From: Croceibacterium_A sp044506885
Lineage (GTDB): Bacteria > Pseudomonadota > Alphaproteobacteria > Sphingomonadales > Sphingomonadaceae
DNA: 5,506 bases
NCBI GenBank assembly: GCA_044506885.1
Contig: JBIQKC010000070.1
Coordinates: 1 to 5,506, forward strand
Direction: 5' to 3'
Notes under the pieces: generated by a model
Told to the model about the DNA's origin: nothing
Database searches by the model: none
What the model saw: only the letters and a program-made list of their open reading frames with translations
Program-made: the position numbers and the translations under genes
Part shown: positions 1 through 5,506 of the stretch, piece after piece
How the letters are laid out: every line of letters starts with the position of its first letter
Numbering within the stretch: the first letter of the stretch is position 1

Positions 1-759
1 AACATCGGGGTCAGCTACGGCGAGGACGGGACGCTGATCGTCGACGACCAGTTCGTGCCGCTCGTGCCCAAGATCCAGGCCGCGATCACGGGGCTCGGCG
101 CGAGCCCGGTCAAGTACCTCGTCAACACCCACTGGCACTTCGACCATGCCGGCGGCAACGAGCCGTTCGGCCAGGCCGGCGCGATCATCGTCGCCCAGAC
201 CCGCGTGCGCGACCGGCTCGCCGCGGGCGGTACGGTGGGGGGTAACGCCTCATCGCCCGCACCCAAGGCCGCGCTACCCGTCGTGACCTACGACCATGCC
301 GTGACGTTCCATCTCAATGGGGACACGATCGACGTGATCCACACCGGCGGCGGGCACACCGACGGCGACAGCGCGGTCTACTGGCGCAAGGCCAACGTGC
401 TCCACACCGGCGACATGATGATGAACGGCGGCGGCTTCCCGTTCATCGACCTGAGTTCGGGCGGCAACGTGCGCCACCTGATCACCTCGCTCGACCAGAT
501 GATCGCCATGACCGACGCCGACACCGTGATCATCCCCGGCCACGGCCCGCTTGCCCGCCGCGCCGACCTGATCGCCTGGCGGGGCACGATCGCGACCGCG
601 GTCGAGCGCGTTTCCGCGCTGAGGGAGGCGGGGCGGACCCTCGACCAGGCCAAGGCCGCCAAGCCACTGGCCGGGATGTCGAACAACCCGAACGGCTTCA
701 TCGGCGAGGATGCGTTCGTCGAGTCGATCTGGGGCAGCCTGGAGGCGCACGGAGCCTGA
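1..759 (+). CDS. MBL-fold metallo-hydrolase, 3' part (5' end outside window)
   Basis: The frame is open from base 1 and ends at TGA 757-759, giving 252 residues; the true start lies upstream of the window. The GTG at 55 is internal, because the preceding codons (NIGVSYGEDGTLIVDDQF) already read as the first beta strands of the fold. Visible metal ligands, numbered from base 1, are H44-W-H46-F-D48-H49 (the HxHxDH motif), H119 in GGGHTDGD, D138 in HTGD and H181 in IPGHGP. This is a complete binuclear set with a bridging Asp, as in glyoxalase II-like enzymes and many SoxH-like hydrolases, rather than the Cys of B1/B2 beta-lactamases. The fold is sure; the substrate is not. Beta-lactam, lactone, thioester or other ester hydrolysis cannot be told apart from sequence alone. 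Any signal peptide would lie in the missing N-terminus. The gene converges on the HTH gene at 841-1392. Confidence 0.9.
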   Translation, partial: NIGVSYGEDGTLIVDDQFVPLVPKIQAAITGLGASPVKYLVNTHWHFDHAGGNEPFGQAGAIIVAQTRVRDRLAAGGTVGGNASSPAPKAALPVVTYDHAVTFHLNGDTIDVIHTGGGHTDGDSAVYWRKANVLHTGDMMMNGGGFPFIDLSSGGNVRHLITSLDQMIAMTDADTVIIPGHGPLARRADLIAWRGTIATAVERVSALREAGRTLDQAKAAKPLAGMSNNPNGFIGEDAFVESIWGSLEAHGA

Positions 760-760
760 G

Positions 761-828
761 CGCTGCCAAGTCGTCATTCAAGCCACCTCCCTGGGAATTC
801 TTGGGGCAGCGGTCCCGCTTGGCGGGTC
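761..828. terminator. possible hairpins between two convergent genes
   Basis: The 80 bases between the two convergent stop codons hold a 7-bp inverted repeat, CGCTGCC (761-767) and GGCAGCG (805-811), with a 37-base spacer. A small hairpin follows, CCCGC-ttg-GCGGG (814-826). Convergent genes need termination here, but no T-run follows either hairpin, so assignment as a terminator is weak and rests mainly on position. Confidence 0.25.
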
Positions 829-840
829 GAGAAACCGGCT

Positions 841-1392
841 TCATTCCGGTGGAGCAGGGCGCTTGAAGTAGTGAAAGGGCATCCAGCTCGAGACATAGAT
901 CCAGCCGTCCTTCTCCATCGTTGAAGTCGGCGGAGCGGCGCCTAGCCTTCTTTGATACTCCCACGCGCGAGAGGTCGGCCGAAACACCAGTTTGAGAGCA
1001 CCTGTTCGGATCAGTTCGTTTCCCTTCCGGCCTTCGGCGCGCAGGATGTTCATCTCGTTGAATGCGGTCGCGCCGATCCGGACAACCTCTTCTCCGCGTC
1101 GTTTCGACGGGACTTCAGCCTCCTCGTCCGGTCTGAACCGCTGTTGGGCCGCCTGCTTGGAGATGCCAAGCGCTTCGCCAATTTCAGCCCAGCTCACTCC
1201 CGTGCGGCGTGCTGCGTCGATCCAGCGATGGAGGTTCAACTTCGCCTCGTCGGCGACCACATGGGCGACCACGATGGCCTCCGCGAAGCCTTCGCTTGTC
1301 TCGCCCGTGAACTGTGGCTGACGGTAGTCGGCCCAATCGAGGACCACCGCGGCCGTCTTGTCTCTAATCGCGCGTTCTTCTGCCAGGTTCAT
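841..1392 (-). CDS. helix-turn-helix protein of unknown family, probable autoregulator
   Basis: This gene encodes 183 residues from ATG at 1390-1392 to TGA at 841-843. That start is preferred over an in-frame TTG at 1405-1407 because GAGG (1399-1402 on this strand) sits six bases before the ATG, and the TTG lies inside a palindrome and lacks a spaced ribosome binding site. Residues about 1-60 look helical. Residues about 64-86 (GVSWAEIGEALGISKQAAQQRF) form a clear helix-turn-helix of the sigma-like/MarR-like 'WAEIGxALGxSKQAAQQRF' kind seen in many small uncharacterised proteins. Residues about 100-183 are a separate domain with several Trp/Tyr residues (WEYQRRL, DGWIYVSSW, FHYF) that I do not recognise. 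No membrane segment or signal peptide is seen, so it should be cytoplasmic. The dense operator-like palindromes over its promoter suggest it represses its own gene. Its base composition looks less GC-extreme than its neighbours. DNA binding is likely; the regulon and signal are unknown. Confidence 0.75.
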   Translation of the reverse strand: MNLAEERAIRDKTAAVVLDWADYRQPQFTGETSEGFAEAIVVAHVVADEAKLNLHRWIDAARRTGVSWAEIGEALGISKQAAQQRFRPDEEAEVPSKRRGEEVVRIGATAFNEMNILRAEGRKGNELIRTGALKLVFRPTSRAWEYQRRLGAAPPTSTMEKDGWIYVSSWMPFHYFKRPAPPE

Positions 1393-1400
1393 CGGATGCC

Positions 1401-1468
1401 TCGTCAACTCTAACTTGACGAAGCGTCAATATAACGTTGACGCGACTTGCGTCAATACATTCTTGACA
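1401..1468. promoter_or_regulatory. array of three CGTCAA-N7-TTGACG dyads (probable operators)
   Basis: Three inverted repeats share the same half-site and the same 7-base spacer. Dyad I is TCGTCAA (1401-1407) / TTGACGA (1415-1421). Dyad II is GCGTCAA (1423-1429) / TTGACGC (1437-1443). Dyad III is GTCAA (1451-1455) / TTGAC (1463-1467), with a less perfect outer base. Half-site starts fall at 1402, 1415, 1424, 1437, 1450 and 1463, i.e. 13-base steps except for one of 9. Dyad centres are 22 and 26 bases apart, roughly two helical turns. Dyad I covers the ribosome binding site, dyad II the -10 and dyad III the -35. The likely ligand is the adjacent HTH protein; that link is inferred from position. 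Confidence 0.7.
1428..1455 (-). promoter_or_regulatory. promoter of the HTH gene
   Basis: Read on the minus strand, TTGACG (1455-1450) and TATATT (1433-1428) are separated by 16 bases, a good match to a sigma-70-type -35/-10 pair. Transcription would begin near 1421, leaving a leader of about 29 bases before the ATG at 1392. Both hexamers lie within or against the dyads described at 1401-1468, so a protein bound there would block RNA polymerase. Confidence 0.6.
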
Positions 1469-1580
1469 ATATGCCTCGGATCTAGGGCAGCAGGAGCATC
1501 CGACCCCACCGCAAGGTCGCACGGATTCTCAGCCGCGAGGTGGCGCTCTGTCGCACTGCTTCGGACCTGCGGCTCGATGG

Positions 1581-1606
1581 ATGCTGAAACAAGTTCAGCA
1601 TGACGA
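1581..1606. repeat. dispersed palindromic repeat (ATGCTGAA-acaag-TTCAGCAT)
   Basis: A perfect 8-bp stem, ATGCTGAA (1581-1588) and TTCAGCAT (1594-1601), encloses the loop ACAAG and is followed by GACGA. I recall this unit (CTGAAACAAGTTCAG plus ATGACGA) as an abundant intergenic repeat in sphingomonads and related alphaproteobacteria; it often gives spurious small peptides containing MLKQVQHD or NLFQHP, both of which appear in frames here. Copy number cannot be judged from one window. It is not near enough to any gene end to be called a terminator. Confidence 0.65.
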
Positions 1607-1706
1607 GGATGAGAGGCGGAGAGTGGCTGAAATGGGTGGTGAGCGGACGCCCCGAGCTCAACGGTTCAATGACCGCTTTGCCGGTGCGGCCGCCACCAGC
1701 CATTCG

Positions 1707-1755
1707 AAAACGAGGGCGATTGGCGGCTCGATACAGTTCGAGGTCACCCAATCGC
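1707..1755 (-). terminator. possible stem-loop terminator of the blaI-like operon
   Basis: Starting eight bases past the TAA of the ExbD-like gene there is a nested hairpin. The outer stem pairs GCGATTGG (1716-1723) with CCAATCGC (1748-1755), and the inner stem pairs CTCGA (1727-1731) with TCGAG (1738-1742) around a 6-base loop, with small internal bulges. On the minus strand TTTT (1710-1707) follows the stem after five bases. Position and shape fit an operon-end terminator, although the T-run is short and displaced. Confidence 0.45.
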
Positions 1756-1762
1756 GCGGACA

Positions 1763-2662
1763 TTACGGCCGCGATGCCGCCGCCGGCGAAGCCGCGGCGA
1801 ACTCGCGGTGCTTCTCGCCATCCATGAAGTGCATCCCCGCAACATCCGAAGCATTGATCAGGCCGAGCACCATCGCCGAGAAGGCGTAGCCGACATCGGC
1901 TTCGGGCGCGAACTCAAGCTTGGGCTGAGGCTCCCCTTGCGCCGCCTGCTCGAGCGTTGCTCGAAGCTCCGCGGGGGCTATTTCCCGACCGTTCCACAGA
2001 ATCTTTTCCTGCGCGGTGAGCACGATCCGGTTCACGGCCTCCGGCGGGTCCTTCGCAACCGGGACCGGTAGCCCGAAGTAGGCCATATGCGCGGCTTGCG
2101 GACTGCCGCCGGCCGCACCGTCTGTGAAGGCGAAACCCACTGTCGGATAGCCCGCGACTTGCACGTTGTAGATCGTTCCCGCGATGCAGCGCCAAGGGGC
2201 GTTGGCGTCGCCCCAGATGTGGGCTGCCGGAATTTTTTCGGGCGTCTTGCTGAGCGCTTCGACGCCGCCGGCCGCCCGCACAACCTCTCGGAGATGCGCG
2301 AGTGCCCGGTCGTAAAGCTCCGAATTGCCAAGCGGCAGCGAGTCCGCGAGAAAGGCCCGGCATTGGCCGCCGCGAGACGCTCCGGCAAATCCCGGATCGC
2401 CCGGGTTCCGGCCCGCGGCGTCGGTTGCGGTCACAATGACCGACAGGTTTTCGGCTGCGTTCGGGGGATCGGCAGCATCGGAAGCAGGGAGGTTTAGCCA
2501 TGCCGGGACGGGCCCGGTCTGGGCGACGGCGGGACCGGATGGCGCGACCGCGAGTGCGACGGCGGCAAGAGTCGTCGTCGCGAAAGGAACCAGTGCGGCC
2601 ATGGCGCGATGGGGCACCCTGGTCGCGCTGCCGATCACGCGCGAGATTTGGAAGTCGGTCAT
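1763..2662 (-). CDS. exported protein with two tandem ExbD/TolR-like domains
   Basis: This gene encodes 299 residues. The ATG at 2660-2662 overlaps the M56 stop (ATGA) and has AAGGAG nine bases upstream, so the start is well supported. Residues about 19-47 form an Ala-rich hydrophobic segment ending GPAVA-QT, which looks like a cleavable Sec signal peptide, so the protein is predicted periplasmic or N-terminally anchored. Residues about 210-285 match the ExbD/TolR periplasmic pattern: a strand (RIVLTA), WNGREIAPAELRATL, a charged helix, FAPEADVGY, then a helix and AGMHFM. Residues about 56-180 look like a more divergent copy: LNLPASDAADPP, VIVTATD, YDRALAHLREVV, HIWGDANAPW, AGYPTVGFAF. The two copies start alike (LPxxxAxDPP). 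C101 and C159 in copy 1 could form a disulfide. The hydrophobic segment has no Asp, unlike true ExbD/TolR, so proton-driven energy transduction is unlikely and no ExbB/TolQ gene is nearby. The role is inferred from context: a sensor partner or output of the BlaI/M56 pair. Confidence 0.75.
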   Translation of the reverse strand: MTDFQISRVIGSATRVPHRAMAALVPFATTTLAAVALAVAPSGPAVAQTGPVPAWLNLPASDAADPPNAAENLSVIVTATDAAGRNPGDPGFAGASRGGQCRAFLADSLPLGNSELYDRALAHLREVVRAAGGVEALSKTPEKIPAAHIWGDANAPWRCIAGTIYNVQVAGYPTVGFAFTDGAAGGSPQAAHMAYFGLPVPVAKDPPEAVNRIVLTAQEKILWNGREIAPAELRATLEQAAQGEPQPKLEFAPEADVGYAFSAMVLGLINASDVAGMHFMDGEKHREFAAASPAAASRP

Positions 2663-3846
2663 AGGGAATTACTCCTTCGCACCATGTGGTTCGCAACGCT
2701 TTCTTCGATACTTGCAGGCGTGGCGGCGACGGGACTCTCATCGCCGGCCGTGGCTTGATGGCTCGTCGGCCGCGTCGTTTTCGGCAGGGCATTGGGCTCG
2801 CGGGGCGGCACGCGAAGGTCGAACACGATCACTCCGGCATCGTCGTCGGACGCGAACGACGCAGCTGCCGAGGATGCGAGCGCCGGATCGGCGAGTTGCA
2901 AGGTCATCAGCGGCACGGTCAGGGCGGCAGCGCCGACGGCCATCGCGGCGGCCCAGCCAGTGCCGCCGGCTGACCGGTTCAAGCTGCGATCGAGCACACG
3001 CCGGACACGCTGGTCGAGCGAGTTTCGCGCCGGTGCGATGGCATGGGCTCCGGCCAGCAGACCGTTGCTCTGCCGGCGGGCGGCGCTGACCAGCAAGCTC
3101 GCATAGGCGGAGTCCTCGATATCCGTGGCCAGCACCGCGTCGTCGGCCGCTTCCTCGCGCAGCTGGTGCGCCTCTCGCGCCAACAGCCAGGCGAAAGGAT
3201 TGAACCAGAATAGCGCCACACTCACGCGGGCCAGCACCAGCTTGGCCCAGTCTGCCCGCGCGAGGTGCGCCAGCTCGTGCGCCACGATGGCGTCCGCATC
3301 CGCGCGGGCCGCGACGGCATCGGTGTTGAGCAGGATCTTGGGCTGCAGTCCCCCCCAGCTTAGCGGCGAGGAAATCTCGGGGCTGGCCAGCAATGCGATA
3401 TTCTTCGTGATTCCCATCCGCTGTCGGGCCCGGGCCATGGCCTGGAACCAGTGCTCGTCGGTAACGGCGTGCGCCCTTGCGGTCAGCAGCACCAGCCGAA
3501 GTAACGAGAGCAGCATGAGGGCGATAAGGAACAGGGCAACCACAGCATAGGCCAAGAGCAGCCAGTCCGCTGCCGCCTGCGCCCAATGCGCCTGCGCGGC
3601 TTGGGCACGGGTTGCAGGCGCGATCCATGCGGTAGCGGAGCTTGCGGTCGCGGGATCCGGCAGGCCGGGGGCCGCAACTTCCAGCGGCGGAAACAGCATC
3701 GATCCGAGCGGCAGCGCGGCGAGCGCCGCCAAGCCGAGATGCGCGATCAAGCTCCGATCCGCAGCCGAGCGGCTGCGCATGAACCGCAGTGCCAGCAACG
3801 TACCGCCGGCGATGACGACCGACTTCGCGGCAAAGAGGACCATCAT
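2659..3846 (-). CDS. M56-family (BlaR1/MecR1-type) membrane metallopeptidase
   Basis: This gene encodes about 395 residues. The start is one of three consecutive codons, GTG 3849, ATG 3846 or ATG 3843; ATG 3846 is chosen because it overlaps the repressor TGA (TGATG) and has AAGGGG eight bases upstream. Counting from the GTG, hydrophobic segments lie at about 4-24, 35-56, 96-122 and 299-320. The zinc site is HELAH at 191-195 with the downstream acidic ligand in REEAADDAVL (231-240), preceded by SPLSWGGLQPKILLN (161-175), the usual M56 signature order. By analogy with BlaR1, the protease loop between TM3 and TM4 faces the cytoplasm and the C-terminus the periplasm. In that family a signal triggers self-cleavage and inactivation of the BlaI repressor. 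Here only about 75 low-complexity residues follow TM4, so the roughly 250-residue penicillin-binding sensor domain of classical BlaR1 is absent. The signal is therefore unknown and may enter through the co-encoded ExbD-like protein, whose ATG overlaps this stop. Confidence 0.88.
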   Translation of the reverse strand: MMVLFAAKSVVIAGGTLLALRFMRSRSAADRSLIAHLGLAALAALPLGSMLFPPLEVAAPGLPDPATASSATAWIAPATRAQAAQAHWAQAAADWLLLAYAVVALFLIALMLLSLLRLVLLTARAHAVTDEHWFQAMARARQRMGITKNIALLASPEISSPLSWGGLQPKILLNTDAVAARADADAIVAHELAHLARADWAKLVLARVSVALFWFNPFAWLLAREAHQLREEAADDAVLATDIEDSAYASLLVSAARRQSNGLLAGAHAIAPARNSLDQRVRRVLDRSLNRSAGGTGWAAAMAVGAAALTVPLMTLQLADPALASSAAASFASDDDAGVIVFDLRVPPREPNALPKTTRPTSHQATAGDESPVAATPASIEESVANHMVRRSNSL

Positions 3847-4232
3847 CACTCGCCCCCCTTGCGTCTGGCGGCGCGGGTCCGGGCGATCAGCGCTTCGAGC
3901 TCGTCGAGCTCGGCCTCGTCCAACCGCTCGGACATGCCGAGCAGCGCAGTCGCGGCCCCCGCCGGGGAACCGTGGAAAAACACCCGCACGAGATCCTTGA
4001 GCGCGGTCATTCGCGCTTGACTGTCGGGCACGGCAGGCCGGTAGAGATATCCTTTCGAGCTGTCGGCGCGGCGAACGAAGCCCTTGTGCTCGAGCCGGCT
4101 CAGCATCGTCCGGACGGCCGACCCGCTGGGCTTCCCTGGTAACGCGGCCGAGATGTCCGCCGCCGTGAGCTCGCCTCTCTCGTAGAGCAGGTCGACTATC
4201 TCGCGTTCGCGCGGCGGCAGCTTCTTCAGCAT
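3846..4232 (-). CDS. BlaI/MecI-family winged-helix repressor
   Basis: This gene encodes 128 residues from ATG at 4230-4232, which fits the usual 120-130-residue family length. The frame stays open further upstream to 4358, but that extension would run through the operator, is Pro/Cys-rich and matches nothing in the family. Residues 1-70 form the winged-helix DNA-binding domain: LPPREREIVDLLYERGELTA, AADISAAL, a recognition helix around SGSAVRTMLSRLEHKGFV (36-53) and a wing ending GYLYRP. Residues about 71-128 are the helical dimerisation part with LDEAELDELEALI. By alignment from memory with staphylococcal MecI, the bond cut on induction would fall near G99-M100. There is no CxCx4CxC copper motif, so it is not CopY. 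It is expected to repress its own operon by binding the dyad at 4248-4277, with relief through the M56 protein. Its TGA overlaps the M56 start, indicating translational coupling. Confidence 0.9.
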   Translation of the reverse strand: MLKKLPPREREIVDLLYERGELTAADISAALPGKPSGSAVRTMLSRLEHKGFVRRADSSKGYLYRPAVPDSQARMTALKDLVRVFFHGSPAGAATALLGMSERLDEAELDELEALIARTRAARRKGGE

Positions 4233-4247
4233 CGGTCCTGTCCGGTT

Positions 4248-4277
4248 GCTACATTTGTAGCGTGCCACAAATGTAGC
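4248..4277. promoter_or_regulatory. BlaI-type operator (perfect 11-bp inverted repeat)
   Basis: GCTACATTTGT (4248-4258) and ACAAATGTAGC (4267-4277) are perfect inverted repeats around an 8-base spacer. Each arm also belongs to a smaller box of the TACA-N2-TGTA type known for BlaI/MecI/CopY repressors: TACATTTGTA (4250-4259, perfect) and CACAAATGTA (4266-4275, one mismatch), with centres 16 bases apart. Two adjacent boxes suggest two repressor dimers side by side. The site ends 16 bases before the repressor ATG, ideal for autoregulation. A clear -35/-10 pair was not found, although TACATT or TACAAA within the boxes could serve as -10. Confidence 0.8.
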
Positions 4278-4446
4278 GCATGTGCAACGGGGATTCGGGG
4301 GCGGCACCGAGACGGGCACGAAGGGGACATTGGAGGGATTCGACTCGAATGGCCGCAATCAGGCCGCTCCCGAATGGCGGCTTTGATTCGCACCCACCTA
4401 GCTCCGGGACTTGCGTTCCCCATCCGTTCCGCATACGGCGTAGGTC

Positions 4447-5506
4447 ATGGCCAAGCCCAAGCGTCGTTACGTCTGCACCGAATGCGGCTCCGTCGCGACG
4501 CGTTGGCAGGGGCAGTGTGTGGATTGCGAGCAATGGAACACGCTCGTCGAGGAGGCGCCTGCCACCGTCTTCTCCACCCGGCATGACCTGTCGAGCGGCG
4601 GGCGGCCGATTGCGTTCGAGCCGCTCGATGCGCCGTCGGAGGCGCTGACGCGGCGGACGACCGGGCTGGCCGAGTTCGACCGGGCGCTCGGGGGCGGGAT
4701 CGTGCCGGGCTCGGCGATCCTGATGGGCGGGGAGCCGGGAATCGGGAAGTCCACGCTGCTGCTTCAGGCGGCGGCGCAGATGGCGCGTTCGGGCGCGCGG
4801 GCGGTCTATATCAGCGGCGAGGAGGCGACCGGGCAGGTGCGGCTGCGCGCCGCGCGGCTCGGGCTGGCGGACGCGCCGTTGCAGCTCGCGGCAGCGACGT
4901 CGGTGCGCGATATCCTGACCACGCTTGGCCAAGCCGCGCCGCCGGCGTTGCTGGTGGTCGATTCGATCCAGACGATGCACTCGGACACGATCGAGGGCGC
5001 GCCAGGCACGGTCAGCCAGGTGCGCGCCTCGGCGTTCGAGCTGATCCGCTATGCCAAGGAGAACGGCGTCGCGCTAGTGCTGGTCGGCCACGTCACCAAG
5101 GACGGGACGATCGCGGGGCCGCGCGTGCTCGAACACATGGTCGACGTGGTGATGAGCTTCGAGGGCGAGCGCTCGCACCAATACCGGATCCTGCGCGCGC
5201 TGAAGAACCGGTTCGGAGCGGTCGACGAGATCGGCGTGTTCGCGATGGAAGGGCAAGGCCTCGCCGAAGTGCCCAACCCCTCGATGCTGTTCCTGTCGGG
5301 CCGCGAACAGCCCGTGGCGGGCAGCTCGGTGTTCCCGGCGCTCGAAGGCACGCGCCCGGTGCTGGTCGAAGTCCAGGCCTTGATCGTGCGGCTGCAATCG
5401 GGCGCCACGCCGCGCCGCGCGGTGGTGGGATGGGATTCCGGCCGTCTGGCCATGCTGCTGGCGGTGCTCGAGGCGCGCTGCGGGCTCAATTTCTCCTCGG
5501 CCGAAG
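4447..5506 (+). CDS. radA: DNA repair protein RadA, N-terminal 353 residues (3' end outside window)
   Basis: RadA (Sms) is a RecA-like ATPase that drives branch migration in recombinational repair. The ATG at 4447 is firm because an in-frame TAG stands at 4441-4443; the ribosome binding site is weak (TAGG). The frame stays open to the window end, giving 353 of the usual roughly 450 residues. Visible features are the N-terminal zinc finger C10xxC13...C24xxC27; Walker A GGEPGIGKST (94-103, with K101); Walker B LLVVDS (D172); and the RadA-specific KNRFG motif (253-257), followed by the beginning of the Lon-protease-like C-terminal domain (PALEGTRPVLVEVQALI onward). Codon use is typical for the window and nothing is disrupted. 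It is divergent from the BlaI operon, with 214 bases between the two starts, and I see no functional link to it. Confidence 0.97.
   Translation, partial: MAKPKRRYVCTECGSVATRWQGQCVDCEQWNTLVEEAPATVFSTRHDLSSGGRPIAFEPLDAPSEALTRRTTGLAEFDRALGGGIVPGSAILMGGEPGIGKSTLLLQAAAQMARSGARAVYISGEEATGQVRLRAARLGLADAPLQLAAATSVRDILTTLGQAAPPALLVVDSIQTMHSDTIEGAPGTVSQVRASAFELIRYAKENGVALVLVGHVTKDGTIAGPRVLEHMVDVVMSFEGERSHQYRILRALKNRFGAVDEIGVFAMEGQGLAEVPNPSMLFLSGREQPVAGSSVFPALEGTRPVLVEVQALIVRLQSGATPRRAVVGWDSGRLAMLLAVLEARCGLNFSSAE

Larger units (their letters stand above)
1408..1762. other. 355-base intergenic region without a supported gene
   Basis: The left end (to 1468) is the dyad array of the HTH gene. The centre contains the dispersed palindrome at 1581-1606. 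The right end (1716-1755) is a stem-loop just past the end of the three-gene operon. Short open frames exist on both strands, but they have no ribosome binding site that I can see and they run through the repeat, so none is called. Nothing further is recognised between about 1470 and 1580 or between 1607 and 1715. Confidence 0.6.

Noticed and set aside
55..57. GTG as start of the MBL-fold protein
   Set aside because: The frame is open to base 1 and the preceding 18 codons encode conserved N-terminal fold sequence, so the gene simply starts outside the window.
1393..1407. TTG start five codons upstream for the HTH protein
   Set aside because: It has no properly spaced ribosome binding site, while the ATG at 1392 has GAGG six bases upstream.
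1763..2662. Genuine ExbD/TolR energy-transduction subunit
   Set aside because: There is no Asp in the hydrophobic segment, the segment looks like a cleavable signal peptide, and no ExbB/TolQ or TonB/TolA gene is nearby.
1914..3628. Long open frames in other frames on both strands (up to nearly 300 codons) across the M56 and ExbD-like genes
   Set aside because: They are Arg/Ala/Gly-rich products of GC-rich codon bias, have no recognisable domains, and overlap genes with clear motifs and coupled starts.
3846..4232. CopY-type copper-responsive repressor
   Set aside because: The operator type is shared with CopY, but the C-terminal Cys motif that binds copper is absent and the neighbour is an M56 protease.
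4233..4358. N-terminal extension of the BlaI-like repressor to an ATG at 4358
   Set aside because: The extra 42 residues resemble no family member and would be encoded by the operator itself; the ATG at 4232 gives the family's normal length.
4363..4381. Small inverted repeat GCCGC/GCGGC between the operator and radA, considered as a terminator
   Set aside because: The stem is five base pairs with a 9-base loop, no gene ends there, and such repeats are expected by chance at this GC content.

Overview
The window reads as a piece of a high-GC alphaproteobacterial chromosome, most likely a sphingomonad. The reasons are the strong G/C bias at third codon positions, the protein types present, and a short dispersed palindrome of the CTGAA-acaag-TTCAG type that I recall as frequent in Sphingomonadales genomes. 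The genus assignment is inference; no rRNA or other marker is present.

Layout. Positions 1-759 (+) hold the 3' part of a metallo-beta-lactamase-fold hydrolase with a complete metal-binding set. It converges, across an 80-base gap, on a 183-residue helix-turn-helix protein of unknown family (841-1392, -). Immediately upstream of that gene lies a notable control region: three consecutive dyads of the form CGTCAA-N7-TTGACG (1401-1468) covering a recognisable promoter and the ribosome binding site, which suggests autoregulation. The rest of the gap up to 1762 holds only a dispersed palindromic repeat and a stem-loop at the end of the next operon.

Positions 1763-4232 (-) are a tightly overlapping three-gene operon, transcribed in the order BlaI/MecI-type repressor, M56 (BlaR1/MecR1-type) membrane metallopeptidase, and an exported protein with two ExbD/TolR-like periplasmic domains. 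A perfect 11-bp inverted repeat made of TACA/TGTA half-sites (4248-4277), 16 bases before the repressor start, is the obvious operator. The M56 protein lacks the penicillin-binding sensor domain of classical BlaR1. The ExbD-like protein lacks the proton-channel transmembrane helix of true ExbD/TolR and has no ExbB partner here. A plausible model is a signalling module in which the TolR-like protein replaces the sensor domain in trans or is the regulated output. This is the most interesting content of the window.

Divergently, from 4447 (+) to the window end, runs the 5' three quarters of radA (DNA repair/recombination ATPase), a housekeeping gene that marks the edge of ordinary chromosomal sequence.
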